Source: Chitinophaga niastensis
GTDB lineage: Bacteria > Bacteroidota > Bacteroidia > Chitinophagales > Chitinophagaceae
Length of the DNA stretch: 64,000 nucleotides
NCBI RefSeq assembly: GCF_003014755.1
Contig: NZ_PYAW01000003.1
Span: 806,001-870,000, forward strand
Direction: 5' to 3'
Below are positions 24,155 through 33,523 of this stretch, piece by piece; positions within the stretch are counted from its first letter, which is position 1; each line of letters begins with the position of its first letter. Below the pieces are notes generated by a model. It made no database searches and was not told where the DNA came from. It saw only the letters and a list, made by a program, of their open reading frames with translations. A program made the position numbers and the translations under genes.

Positions 24155-27100
24155 TTAGAATGTGGCGTTAAGGCCAACAGTGAATGTTTTGGGAATAGGC
24201 TGTGCATATACATTTCCCATTGTTTCCGGATCAAGAAAACCATCATAGTTTTTAGCAAAAACAAATGGATTCCTGGCTTCCGCAGTAATCTTCAATCCTT
24301 TCATCCGGATTTTGTTACCTACTGCATCCGGCAGTCTGTATCCAAGCGTGATATTACGCACCCGTACATAACCACCATCCTTAATCCATAAACTGAGGGA
24401 GTTATACTGATGCATCCTGTCCTCCAGCCAATGGCCTAAAAGCTTCTGTTCAGGATCTGTAGTGGCGCTATTTCCAAAGAGTGGTGGATATTTTCCATTA
24501 GGATTGGCTATGCTCCAACGATCCAGGATAGCTGCGTTGCTGTTGGTACCACGATTGTAGAGTACAGGGCTATAGTATGGCTGTACTTTTATCTTTTGTC
24601 CCAGGTTAAACATTAATCCAATAGAGAGATCAAATCTCTTATAAGTAAAGTTATTGCTGAACCCACCCGTATACAAAGGATCTGACGTACCCATATTACT
24701 GAATAACGCACGTTGCTGCTCACTTGTAAGTGTAGAATAAGGGTAAAGCCCTCCAAGATCCGGATCGCCCGCAAAATCGTCCTGTAGCTGCAGCAGTTCC
24801 ACCAATGTTTCTTTCTTACCCTGGTAATTCACCATGATCATTCCCTTATTATTCAGACCTGCGTAATCCAGTCCCCAGACAGTATTAATGGCGGACCCTT
24901 CCCTCGAAGGATAGTCAGCATTGTTACGCAGCGTTTCGCGTAACACGGTATTCTTGTTATAGGAGAAATTAAAATCTGTCGTCCAGCGGAAATCCTTACG
25001 GGAAATATTACGGGTATTAATACTTACTTCCAGGCCACTGTTACGCATTTCAGCCCAGTTGACATTCATTGTCTGGAAACCGGTTTCTAACGGTAACGCA
25101 TACATGTTGATAAGGTCTTTACCATGACGGTCATAATAATCTACCGTTACATTGATCTTATTATTCAACATCGAAAAATCAATCCCGATATTTTTATTGA
25201 TGGTTTTTTCCCACCTCAGCTTAGCGTTGGGGGGACTTGTTACTTCAATATTCTGCAGCGGATTACCCGGCAAAATAGGGACGTTTGTGTACTTACCTAC
25301 TACAAACGGAGAAGTGGATTTATCGACATTACCCTGCAAACCATAGGAAGCACGAACATTCAACATATTAATGAAACGCACACCCTTCATAAACGGTTCT
25401 TCCATCACACGCCACAAACCACTCACGGACCATAGCGGGAGATATTTATATTTGGGATTGACGCCAAACATATCTGATCCGTCAAAACGAATGCTACCTG
25501 CCAGGGTATACTTGTTGTTGTAGGTATATGAACCTGTACCAAAGAAAGATACAAATGCATTTTCAGTATACAGATTTTTGTCCTTAAACAAGACAGCAGC
25601 TTCATTATCATTCTTAAACTGCGGTGCAATAGTAGTCAACGTTTGTGGATCATAGCCATAACCTAGTTTAGTAAGACCTTTGGTATTAATTCTTCTTAAC
25701 TCATTACCACCCATGAAATTGAAATCATGCTTTTTATTCACACTAAAACTATACTCTACCAAAGATTTCAGCGTTAACTGCTGCAGGTTTTGTTGCCCAT
25801 TATTGATAATACCTCCCTTAGGTAAAAAGGTCGATTTAGTGCCGGTTACAGGATCAAATCGTATTGCATTATCTGCCTGCTGTCTTACGAAATAAGTATT
25901 TTCCAGCGCAATAGCTTCTGAACTAGTATTCTCAGACTGGATACCCAACTGAGAGCTGACATGCAGTCGTGGAATTACCTCGTAATCCAGTTTAAAATTA
26001 GCGTTTACAGCCTGTGTTTTACTAATGTTAGAGGTATTCTCCCGTTCTTCCAGTACATTAAAGTTGAGGACACTCTCATCTCCGAGGATGTTCTTATCAT
26101 ACACATAATTATCATTGGCATCTTTCACCTGTGTATAAGGATTTGCCCGTCGTGAATAATATAAAGGATTGGTATTAGCGGAGGTATTGGTCAGGTAAGA
26201 TGTTTGTGTACGCTGATTAGCAAACAAACCGGCTGAGAATTTCAGCTTCTCTGACAAGTCGAAATCTGTTTTCAGTGTGATGTTATAACGCTGTGCACCC
26301 GTACCAATTGTGGCACCCTTTTCGTCATAATAACCACCACTGAAATAATAGGCAGATTTATCACTACCACCAGATACACTTACACTATGTTCCTGCGTAA
26401 AAGCACTGCGAAACAACAGATCGTTCCAGTTTGTATTGATACCGCGTAAAGCATTTATTTCATTGCGGGCATCCGCATTAATACCACCAAAACCTTTACC
26501 GGAAAGATCTTCGGCAGACACTCCATATTTATTCAGGATACGGGACACATCTCCATAATCAGCGCGATAATTAAAATCAGAAGTATAAAGATCCAGTTCC
26601 AGGTTTACTTTCTGGTCGCTGTTCATCAGGTTCAAACGGTCTATATCCGGCTTTTGCGTAAAGGTGAAGTTGTTGCGATAGTTCACAGACATCCGCTCTC
26701 CTTTTTTACCTGACTTAGTCGTTACTACAATCACGCCATTCGCTGCACGGGCGCCATAGATAGCAGTAGCCGCTGCATCTTTTAATACAGTAATGCTTTC
26801 AATATCTGCCGGGCTATAACCTGCTATAGAAGAAGTATACAACCTGTCAATATCTTTTCCATCTGTATTCGGAAGGTTATTGCCTTCAACAGGCAATCCG
26901 TCTATCACCCACAGCGGGTCTTGCGTACCTTGTAAAGAAGACGTACCACGGATACGGATCTTAGGCGCCTGACCAGGTGCACCGGAAAGGCTGCTTACAG
27001 CCACGCCGGACAGCTGTCCTTGCAACATCTGCTCCACACTCATTACACCACCTATATCAATTTTCTCCATACTGATCTTGTCAATAGCACCGGTAGACTT

Positions 27101-27523
27101 ATTCTTACGAATAGTCTGATACCCTGTAAATACAAACTCGTTCAGGTTTTTACCGGAAGCAGATAAAGAGATATTATAATTGTTACCGTTGGAAATAGTT
27201 ATCAACTTCGTTTCATATCCCATGTAACCTACTGTCAGTTGTTTCACTTTCAGTGAATCAGACAAGGAGAGTGAGAACTCCCCTTTTTCATTGGTAATAG
27301 CGCCGATACTGATATTCTCGATGATATTATCTGTACCAGTGGTGGTACCAATCGTTTTATTACTGGCGTATACGGACACCCCGATCAGTGCTTCACCTGA
27401 TGTGGCATCCACTACTTTACCCTTAATAGTGCGCTGCCCATTTTGTGCCTTCACCAACCACGGAGAAAGGCAGACAGCCAGCACCAGCAGTACTGTTCTT
27501 AATAAAATTGTTCCTTTTTTCAT
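24155..27523 (-). CDS. SusC/RagA-family TonB-dependent outer-membrane transporter
   Basis: The start is ATG 27523 (MKKGTILLRTVLL), giving 1122 residues; a GTG two codons earlier is possible. A signal peptide ends near LVKAQ. A carboxypeptidase-D-like domain (~30-120) carries a 15-20-residue insert (TGTDNIIENISIGA) in one loop. The plug contains DIESITVLKDAAATAIYGARAANGVIVVTT in the family position, and a long beta barrel follows. It has no STN domain. It lies between the metalloprotease (17-nt gap) and SusD. Confidence 0.95.
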   Translation of the reverse strand: MKKGTILLRTVLLVLAVCLSPWLVKAQNGQRTIKGKVVDATSGEALIGVSVYASNKTIGTTTGTDNIIENISIGAITNEKGEFSLSLSDSLKVKQLTVGYMGYETKLITISNGNNYNISLSASGKNLNEFVFTGYQTIRKNKSTGAIDKISMEKIDIGGVMSVEQMLQGQLSGVAVSSLSGAPGQAPKIRIRGTSSLQGTQDPLWVIDGLPVEGNNLPNTDGKDIDRLYTSSIAGYSPADIESITVLKDAAATAIYGARAANGVIVVTTKSGKKGERMSVNYRNNFTFTQKPDIDRLNLMNSDQKVNLELDLYTSDFNYRADYGDVSRILNKYGVSAEDLSGKGFGGINADARNEINALRGINTNWNDLLFRSAFTQEHSVSVSGGSDKSAYYFSGGYYDEKGATIGTGAQRYNITLKTDFDLSEKLKFSAGLFANQRTQTSYLTNTSANTNPLYYSRRANPYTQVKDANDNYVYDKNILGDESVLNFNVLEERENTSNISKTQAVNANFKLDYEVIPRLHVSSQLGIQSENTSSEAIALENTYFVRQQADNAIRFDPVTGTKSTFLPKGGIINNGQQNLQQLTLKSLVEYSFSVNKKHDFNFMGGNELRRINTKGLTKLGYGYDPQTLTTIAPQFKNDNEAAVLFKDKNLYTENAFVSFFGTGSYTYNNKYTLAGSIRFDGSDMFGVNPKYKYLPLWSVSGLWRVMEEPFMKGVRFINMLNVRASYGLQGNVDKSTSPFVVGKYTNVPILPGNPLQNIEVTSPPNAKLRWEKTINKNIGIDFSMLNNKINVTVDYYDRHGKDLINMYALPLETGFQTMNVNWAEMRNSGLEVSINTRNISRKDFRWTTDFNFSYNKNTVLRETLRNNADYPSREGSAINTVWGLDYAGLNNKGMIMVNYQGKKETLVELLQLQDDFAGDPDLGGLYPYSTLTSEQQRALFSNMGTSDPLYTGGFSNNFTYKRFDLSIGLMFNLGQKIKVQPYYSPVLYNRGTNSNAAILDRWSIANPNGKYPPLFGNSATTDPEQKLLGHWLEDRMHQYNSLSLWIKDGGYVRVRNITLGYRLPDAVGNKIRMKGLKITAEARNPFVFAKNYDGFLDPETMGNVYAQPIPKTFTVGLNATF

Positions 27524-27540
27524 GTACACAGATAAATAGA

Positions 27541-30165
27541 TTATTTGTTATTTAAAGCCTGGTTGATACGCAGGATGAGATCATTGTAATGATCTGCAGT
27601 GGCCCTGTCAGCGTTATTCTTCTTTGTATTTAATAATTGCAGCAGTCGTTGTAATTCGCCACGTTTTGCACTCACGGCATCGGATACACGATTTACAGCG
27701 AAGTACATCATATTACGGGAGGCACGGTCTTCCTGGTGCGACTGTAATGAAAAAGTGCAGAAATTTTCTGTAGCGGCAGGTAACCATTCTTCCTGTAGTT
27801 TTTTAGCATCTGTACGTACCACCGATTTGTCAATACTGATAATCAGTGCGTCCACAAAACCTTTCTGGCTGTTACGCTCGTAAATATCCAGTGATTGTCC
27901 ACGTAAAGTTCTGGCAAAAATGCCCTGGTGCATATCGCTCATCAGATCTGTTACGGTATAAGCCGATTTGCCGTTGGCGGCTTCGTTTTCCAGCATACGT
28001 GACAAACGTTCATCACGCAGCAGATCATAATACACGTATGACTGTAAACTTTTTGCATATACCAATGCACCGTATTCGATATTGCCTATCGGGCTTTCTT
28101 TAATCGGATAACTTTTAGTGTATACATCATTTTTAAACAGCCATCCTGGTGTGTTAAATACTTCTTCTACCAGGTATTTCACTGCATCCTGCTGTTTCTT
28201 TTTTTCAACATGTTGATAAGTATTCTGCAATTGACCGTATACAGTAGGTGTAATATAGATGCCGCCTACATTTGCCAGTACGTGATAAGCATATTGGTTC
28301 CACTGGCCAATGGCGCCGTTTAACATTTTACCGGCTTCATCATAATTATCACCTTCTTCTTGGGTCCAGCTTAATATTTGCGGAACAATACGTTTCAGGT
28401 TGAGGAGGCCATATTTACTGGCTTTCACGGCATCATTACCCAGGTCTTCAATTTGTGAGCGGGGATCAATGGCATCGCGTACATCCTGCTGTTCGCCGAA
28501 AGCGTATAACGGATTATTTTCGTATAGCCGTAACTGTTTTTTGAGTGCTGGTTGTTCTTCGTGGGGAGTTTTACTACCGGTATAACGGTAAGCCCAGTCA
28601 ATAGCGAATTTATCGTATACGCCAATAGCCGGTGTAATTTGCGTCACCTGATCACCTGGTTGCGCCACGTAATTGAAACGGGCATAGTCCATGATAGAAG
28701 GTGCAGTGCCACCCATTCGGGACGTAAATTCCGGCGAGCGTAAGGAGTCTACATCAAAAGCAAAGGAGCTACCCATGTTATGCTGTAAGCCAAGTGTATG
28801 GCCTACTTCATGGCTGGATACAAAACGGATAGCATGGCCCATCAATGAATCGCTGAAGCGATTACTGCGCGCCCGCGGATCAATAGCACCTGTTTGTATG
28901 CGCACCCAGGAATGCAAAGTGCTCATTACGTTATGCCACCAGATGATATCCGCCTCCAGGATTTCACCGGAGCGCGGGTCTATTACTGAGGGGCCCATAG
29001 CATTAGCTTTTGCAGAAGCTGCATAGGTGACCACAGAATAACGTACATCATCTGCATCAAAATCAGGATCATTAACAGGGGCATCTTTTGCCACTATTGC
29101 ATTTTTGAAACCAGCTGCTTCAAATGCTTTTTGCCAGTCTTCAATCCCTGCTTTAATGTATGGGCGCCACTTTTCAGGTGTGCTGGCATCTATGTAATAC
29201 ACAATTGGTTTGGCTGGTTCCACCAGTTCACCATTGCGATAGCGCTGCATATCTTCCGGCTTGGGCTCCAGGCGCCAGCGGGTGATGAGTTGCCTTTCTT
29301 CCAGTTTATGTTGTTCATCGCTGAAGTACCAGCGTGGCGTAGTAAATAATCCAACTCTTCTGTCGGAGAAACGTGGTACCATTGGGTTTTCGCTGAGCAG
29401 TACCAGGTTGGTAGTTGTTTCGATAGATACTTCTACACCGGTAATTTTTGCCGTGAGTTCAGACTTTGCTACTATATTATCTTCAAATGTTTTGATAGCA
29501 CGGATACGCGACAAGTCTTTAATAGGCGAGCTACCCATTCCAAGCGCATCAAATACATTATTAATGCTGTTGTTAGTACCGTCAAATATTTTTGAGACGT
29601 TGATCAACAGGGCAGAAGTATCTGCATTGTAGGCTTCAATTTTAAAATAATCTATAACAGACGGAATAAAGTTATCTGCTACAGATTGCGCAATAGCATT
29701 GCCGGCAGGCACTTCCAGGAATGGGTTCTGTTTACGGATAAATACTTTACTGAGCAGGGTATCTCTCTCAAAAGAGATGACCATATTCGCATAATTCATT
29801 CCTTTGTTCACACCGGCATCGTTGAGCGGTTCCGGTACTTTAGATAGTTTGTTAACTACCAGCAGCTGCCGCCCTAAGAGTTTCAGGGGAATTTCAAAGT
29901 AAAAATCGGTCTTCACCCGGTGTACTTTAAATAATCCGTCTTTAGAAACTGCATCTGCTGTAATTACCTCCTTGTAAGGCTTCAGTCCTTTCGTATCCGG
30001 TTTCTTTTTGGTAGTAGTATCTGTTACTACTGCCGGTATTTTTTTGCCGAACAGCCCCCAGCCTTTCTTTTTTGATTGGGCGACAACATCTGTCAATGCA
30101 ATGCATTGCACTGAAAGGGCTACACAAGGGAGTAACCATAACAGTTTCCCGTAACTAGTTTGCAT
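27541..30165 (-). CDS. Exported zinc metalloprotease with DUF5117-type N-terminal region
   Basis: This 874-residue protein has a signal peptide (ending near TDVVAQS), a large N-terminal region of the DUF5117/5118 kind, and a metzincin-like zinc site HEVGHTLGLQHNMGSS near residue 455 (HExxHxxGxxH). A distal Met (SIMDYARFNY) could be the Met-turn. It heads the operon with SusC and SusD, so it is likely a periplasmic or surface protease that trims peptides imported by that pair. The substrate is unproven. A ~500-bp leader region precedes it. Confidence 0.9.
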   Translation of the reverse strand: MQTSYGKLLWLLPCVALSVQCIALTDVVAQSKKKGWGLFGKKIPAVVTDTTTKKKPDTKGLKPYKEVITADAVSKDGLFKVHRVKTDFYFEIPLKLLGRQLLVVNKLSKVPEPLNDAGVNKGMNYANMVISFERDTLLSKVFIRKQNPFLEVPAGNAIAQSVADNFIPSVIDYFKIEAYNADTSALLINVSKIFDGTNNSINNVFDALGMGSSPIKDLSRIRAIKTFEDNIVAKSELTAKITGVEVSIETTTNLVLLSENPMVPRFSDRRVGLFTTPRWYFSDEQHKLEERQLITRWRLEPKPEDMQRYRNGELVEPAKPIVYYIDASTPEKWRPYIKAGIEDWQKAFEAAGFKNAIVAKDAPVNDPDFDADDVRYSVVTYAASAKANAMGPSVIDPRSGEILEADIIWWHNVMSTLHSWVRIQTGAIDPRARSNRFSDSLMGHAIRFVSSHEVGHTLGLQHNMGSSFAFDVDSLRSPEFTSRMGGTAPSIMDYARFNYVAQPGDQVTQITPAIGVYDKFAIDWAYRYTGSKTPHEEQPALKKQLRLYENNPLYAFGEQQDVRDAIDPRSQIEDLGNDAVKASKYGLLNLKRIVPQILSWTQEEGDNYDEAGKMLNGAIGQWNQYAYHVLANVGGIYITPTVYGQLQNTYQHVEKKKQQDAVKYLVEEVFNTPGWLFKNDVYTKSYPIKESPIGNIEYGALVYAKSLQSYVYYDLLRDERLSRMLENEAANGKSAYTVTDLMSDMHQGIFARTLRGQSLDIYERNSQKGFVDALIISIDKSVVRTDAKKLQEEWLPAATENFCTFSLQSHQEDRASRNMMYFAVNRVSDAVSAKRGELQRLLQLLNTKKNNADRATADHYNDLILRINQALNNK

Positions 30166-30683
30166 AGTGCGTTATTGAGGTGTATACTAAATTTTACACA
30201 AGGGGAAACGGCTGGCCGGCCACAGCTGGAGTTGTATAATTTTCCACAGCGGCATATATCCGCGTGAAAATGCAGTTGGGCTATACCCCCAACAATTAAA
30301 CCCAGCAAGGGCCGGGCTACAAAGGATGATGAATATAGTGCCGTAAAGAATAGGCGTGGTTGCTAAAGTACAGACGCATGCTAAAACTTCATAAGCAAAT
30401 TAGTATCACGTGTTTAACATTTCTTTAACCACGGGGTGCAAAGCTATTGAAAACTATTTAGAGAAAGATACTGGGAGATCAATTACTGATAAATTTCGTA
30501 TAGGCATCATAGGATGATACTGTGAAATCATCTACCACAAAGCATTACAGCTGGCACCTATATTTTTTAAAAAAAGAACTGGATTACTTTAGACAAAGCA
30601 TATCCAAAGCAATCCAGTATAATATTATCAGGCTGTCTTGTCCACTTTCCCAAAACAGTACTTTTTTCACCTGGCGGTAATTG
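30166..30683. other. Metalloprotease upstream region with serial small stem-loops
   Basis: This 518-bp interval has no credible ORF. In minus-strand sense, the last ~150 nt before the metalloprotease start hold four consecutive hairpin candidates. These are CCCGGC/GCTGGG (30301-30316), GTTGGG/CCCAAC (30275-30293), GCGG/CCGC (30249-30263) and the GGCCGGCC palindrome (30214-30221). Such a chain suggests a structured 5' leader. The far end carries the terminator of the upstream hydrolase gene. Confidence 0.5.
30566..30618 (-). terminator. Intrinsic terminator of the hydrolase gene
   Basis: In minus-strand sense, ACTGGATT (30618-30611) pairs with AATCCAGT (30585-30578) around a ~25-nt loop that can pair further internally. 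It is followed by a T-rich tail (TTCTTTTTTT). It lies 65 nt beyond the hydrolase stop codon. Confidence 0.75.
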
Positions 30684-31592
30684 TTATTTTATATCAGCGG
30701 CAACATCTGTTTTTACCACTCCTTCCTTTGCCAGGAATTGCATGATACCTTCCAGTACTGCCTGATGACGGGCAATACGAAAATGGCCATCACCGGTAAT
30801 TTTGAGCGATTCAATAGCGGGATATTGTTCCAGGAAATGTATTATATCAGTAGCCGGAGCCAATGTATCAGTAGTATCATATGCTATCCATATTTTATCT
30901 GCTTTGATTTTATTGATATACCGATACAGATCCAATTCTTCCAGGCCTTCTTTTAATCGTTTATGGATCAACGTTAGCAGTTGTGGCATCACTACCGGAT
31001 GAATACGAAACAGCCGGAATGCATCATTAAAAAAGACAGGTGCACTTAAAGCAATGCCTAACATCACCAGCCTGGGCACCTTCACATTTTTGCGGGAAAG
31101 TGTGAGTGCAGCATTAAGTCCGCCGAAAGAGTGACCTACAATAGCATGCAGCGGCCCTTCTTTTTTGATTACCTGTTCCAGCACATGCATCCACTGCACC
31201 AGGTTGGTGCGCTTGCCGCCGGAAGCACCATGGGCCGGTCCGTCATAGGTCACCACCTGGTAACCGCTTTCCAGCAATGTGGTAATAAGTTGTTTAAAAT
31301 CGAACGGACTTCCGCCCCATCCATGCAGCAGCAATACTTTCGGGCCGGTGTTACCCCATTTATAAGTAACAATAGGCAATGGCGTGTAATCAAAAGGATA
31401 ACTGGTTACCTGCAATTGATGTGTGATAGCTGTATCGCGTAGTTGCTCATGCGTAGCCCGCAGCTTACGGGCTGGTGGTGTGCAATACAGCCGGTAAAAC
31501 AACCTGGCGGTAATACCGGGAAAAGGCCGGCTCATGGCGGAAAGAAACACTCCTGCCATACGCAGGGACAATGGTAAAACTTGTTGTTGCAT
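30684..31592 (-). CDS. Alpha/beta-hydrolase fold protein under TetR control
   Basis: The start is set at ATG 31592 (MQQQVLPLSLRMAGV), giving 302 residues. A GTG at 31634 overlapping the tetR stop is an alternative, but a TetR-operator-like site occupies 31596-31611, just upstream of the ATG. The oxyanion region LLLHGWGGSPFD, the nucleophile elbow GHSFGG and a distal Asp/His (ITGDGHF) are visible. The N-terminus has an amphipathic stretch. It could be a carboxylesterase or lysophospholipase; I cannot narrow it further. Confidence 0.85.
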   Translation of the reverse strand: MQQQVLPLSLRMAGVFLSAMSRPFPGITARLFYRLYCTPPARKLRATHEQLRDTAITHQLQVTSYPFDYTPLPIVTYKWGNTGPKVLLLHGWGGSPFDFKQLITTLLESGYQVVTYDGPAHGASGGKRTNLVQWMHVLEQVIKKEGPLHAIVGHSFGGLNAALTLSRKNVKVPRLVMLGIALSAPVFFNDAFRLFRIHPVVMPQLLTLIHKRLKEGLEELDLYRYINKIKADKIWIAYDTTDTLAPATDIIHFLEQYPAIESLKITGDGHFRIARHQAVLEGIMQFLAKEGVVKTDVAADIK

Positions 31593-31595
31593 TTT

Positions 31596-31611
31596 TAGAC
31601 CGATTGGTTTA
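31596..31611. promoter_or_regulatory. TetR-operator-like palindrome upstream of the hydrolase
   Basis: TAGACCGATTGGTTTA is a near-palindrome of ACC-ATTGGT half-sites. It matches the site upstream of the tetR gene at 13 of 16 positions. It lies between the tetR stop and the preferred hydrolase ATG. Confidence 0.7.
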
Positions 31612-31630
31612 TTTATAGCAATAAAAAAGG

Positions 31631-32221
31631 TCACAGCGAGTGACGTTTAATTTCTTCCCTTAAAGCATCCAGCACTACCAACATCTGTTTATTATTATTC
31701 ATAACATTGGTAACCAGGATAGCCCCTTCCAACATAGTAAACATCCTGATGGCGAATTTTTTCTCATCCCAGTCTTTCCTGAATTCGCCATTCTCCTTGC
31801 CATACTGCACCATTTTTGCAATACGTGATTCAAAGTATATTATCAGCTCGCTGACTTTCTTTTTTAAACCGGGATTGGTATCATCTGCTTCCACACCAAA
31901 ATTCAGCATGGGACAACCACCGGCTATCGCCTGGTTCATGGGATAACGGGCGTAGTGTGCAAAGAGGGCCTCAAATTTCCCCGCAGAAGTAGTGGCTGTT
32001 GCAGTTACCATCCTGAGCCTTTGTTTCTCTTCTTCGGTAATGTAATCAAACACTTCCATTACAATTTCCTCTTTAGAACCGAAATTGCCGTAAATACCAC
32101 CCTTAGCCAGTTTAGTGGCCTCCAGGATATCACTGATAGAAGTACCGGCCACCCCTTTCCGGTTAAAAATGGGCGCCGCCTTTTCAATGATAAATTGCCT
32201 CGTTTTTTCTGCTTTTCCCAT
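31631..32221 (-). CDS. TetR/AcrR-family transcriptional regulator
   Basis: This 196-residue protein has a TetR helix-turn-helix at ~5-50 (TRQFIIEKAAPIFNRKGVAG, then SISDILEATKLAKGGIYGNFGSKEEI). A C-terminal ligand-binding helical domain resembles the YcdC/TetR_C_16 type (GCPMLNFGVEADDTNPGL). It is likely an autorepressor that also controls the downstream hydrolase, because a matching palindrome precedes each gene. Such regulators in this group often respond to small organic effectors. Confidence 0.93.
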   Translation of the reverse strand: MGKAEKTRQFIIEKAAPIFNRKGVAGTSISDILEATKLAKGGIYGNFGSKEEIVMEVFDYITEEEKQRLRMVTATATTSAGKFEALFAHYARYPMNQAIAGGCPMLNFGVEADDTNPGLKKKVSELIIYFESRIAKMVQYGKENGEFRKDWDEKKFAIRMFTMLEGAILVTNVMNNNKQMLVVLDALREEIKRHSL

Positions 32222-32234
32222 GCGAAAGTGAAAT

Positions 32235-32250
32235 TAGACCAATTGGTTCA
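32235..32250. promoter_or_regulatory. TetR-operator-like palindrome upstream of tetR
   Basis: TAGACCAATTGGTTCA contains the core ACCAATTGGT, a perfect 10-nt palindrome, 14 nt before the tetR start codon. This is a typical position for an autoregulatory operator. Confidence 0.75.
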
Positions 32251-32271
32251 ATTTTCAAAAAAAAATGCGGA

Positions 32272-32783
32272 TTTTGTCTTTCTCACGATTAGGCTGATTA
32301 TACTGATTACCCTGATTTTATTTTTTTGATTATAAAGATTTTGAAAGATTAGCGGAGACATAAGCGGATATTGTCTGAACTGTGATTTTTATGATTAGTA
32401 TGATTATCCTGATTTTTTTTGTTCATAAAAGATGAGCGGAGATCTCAGCGGATATTGTCTGAACCAGGATTTAACGGATTGAATGGATTACCCTGATGGG
32501 TGTTATGTTATGTTATTTTATTAAGAAGATATATGTGAATATCTCCGCTATGATCTTCGGCATCCATCAGGGTAATCCATTCAATCCGTTAAATCCTGGT
32601 TCAGACAATATCCGCTAATCTTTCAAAATCTTTATAATCAAAAAAACAAAATCAGTGTAATCAGTATAATCAGTCTAATCCTGGGAAAGACAATCTCCGC
32701 TAATCTTTTTACAATCTTTCAAAATCAAAAAAAATAAAATCAGGGTAATCAGTATAATCAGCCTAATCGGGAGAAAGACAAAA
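32272..32783. repeat. Nested compound inverted repeat H7 (GATTA class), 512 bp
   Basis: The centre is a perfect 51-nt inverted repeat (32449-32499 with 32564-32614). Outside it, each side holds two degenerate tandem units built from GATTAG-CTGATTATACTGATTA, CTGATTTTATTTTTTTGATTATAAAG and GATTAGCGGAGA words. Left units are ~32272-32380 and ~32381-32464; right units are ~32611-32693 and ~32694-32783. TTTTGTC and GACAAAA close the ends. It fills the gap between the lytTR stop and the tetR promoter region. No ORF is present in it. Confidence 0.92.
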
Positions 32784-32787
32784 ACCG

Positions 32788-33489
32788 CTATAGGTTCAAT
32801 ATCTTTTCTATTGCCGGCCCATACGCCGCACCAATAGGAATGGGAATATTTTTGATGTACAGGGAATTACGGTCTGCCCGCTCTATTTTATTATTGGCTA
32901 CAATGTAAGAACGGTGCACCCGGGTAAACAGGCCTGCAGGCAACAGGTCCACAGCTTCCTGCATAGAGAGGCGGGAGATAAGTTTGCGGTCGGTGAGAAT
33001 GAAATTTACGTAGTTACCGGCGCTTTCCAGGTATAAGATATCATCTAATACAATACGGAATTGTTCGTAACCACTTTTTACAAAAATGTATTCAGGCACA
33101 TCTTTAGTGACAGGTGTGCCATTTTGTTTTAACTGCAACAGGCTGTTGGCTTTATTGCAGGCTTTAATGAAACGTATAAGAGAAAAGGGTTTCAAGAGGT
33201 AGTCGATAGCATCCAGTTCAAAACTTTTTACTGCATGCTCTGAATAAGCAGTAGTAAAAATAGTCATCGGCGGCTGTGGCAGACTGGATAAAAAATCCAG
33301 GCCCGAAATATCCGGCATTTTGATATCGAGGAAAAGCAGATCTACTTTTTCTTTACTCAAAAAATCCATGGCTTCAAATGCATTGGTAAAGAAACCTTTC
33401 ATGTCCAGGAAAGGCACCATGGCCGCATGATTTTTTATGACAGCCAATGCAACCGGTTCATCATCAATAGCTATAGCAGTGAGCTTCAT
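32788..33489 (-). CDS. LytTR-family response regulator
   Basis: This 233-residue protein has a receiver domain (1-120) with Asp54 as phospho-acceptor (DLLFLDIKMPDISG) and a conserved TTAYSEHAVKSFELDAIDYLLKP segment (in shorter runs). A LytTR DNA-binding domain follows (~135-230; FVKSGYEQFRI, FTRVHRSYIVAN). It should regulate target promoters on signal from the LytS-like kinase two genes upstream. The three genes are co-oriented with short gaps of 34 and 13 nt. Confidence 0.95.
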   Translation of the reverse strand: MKLTAIAIDDEPVALAVIKNHAAMVPFLDMKGFFTNAFEAMDFLSKEKVDLLFLDIKMPDISGLDFLSSLPQPPMTIFTTAYSEHAVKSFELDAIDYLLKPFSLIRFIKACNKANSLLQLKQNGTPVTKDVPEYIFVKSGYEQFRIVLDDILYLESAGNYVNFILTDRKLISRLSMQEAVDLLPAGLFTRVHRSYIVANNKIERADRNSLYIKNIPIPIGAAYGPAIEKILNL

Positions 33490-33523
33490 ATGGGCAACAT
33501 TTAGCTGTAAGCAATATAGGGAT

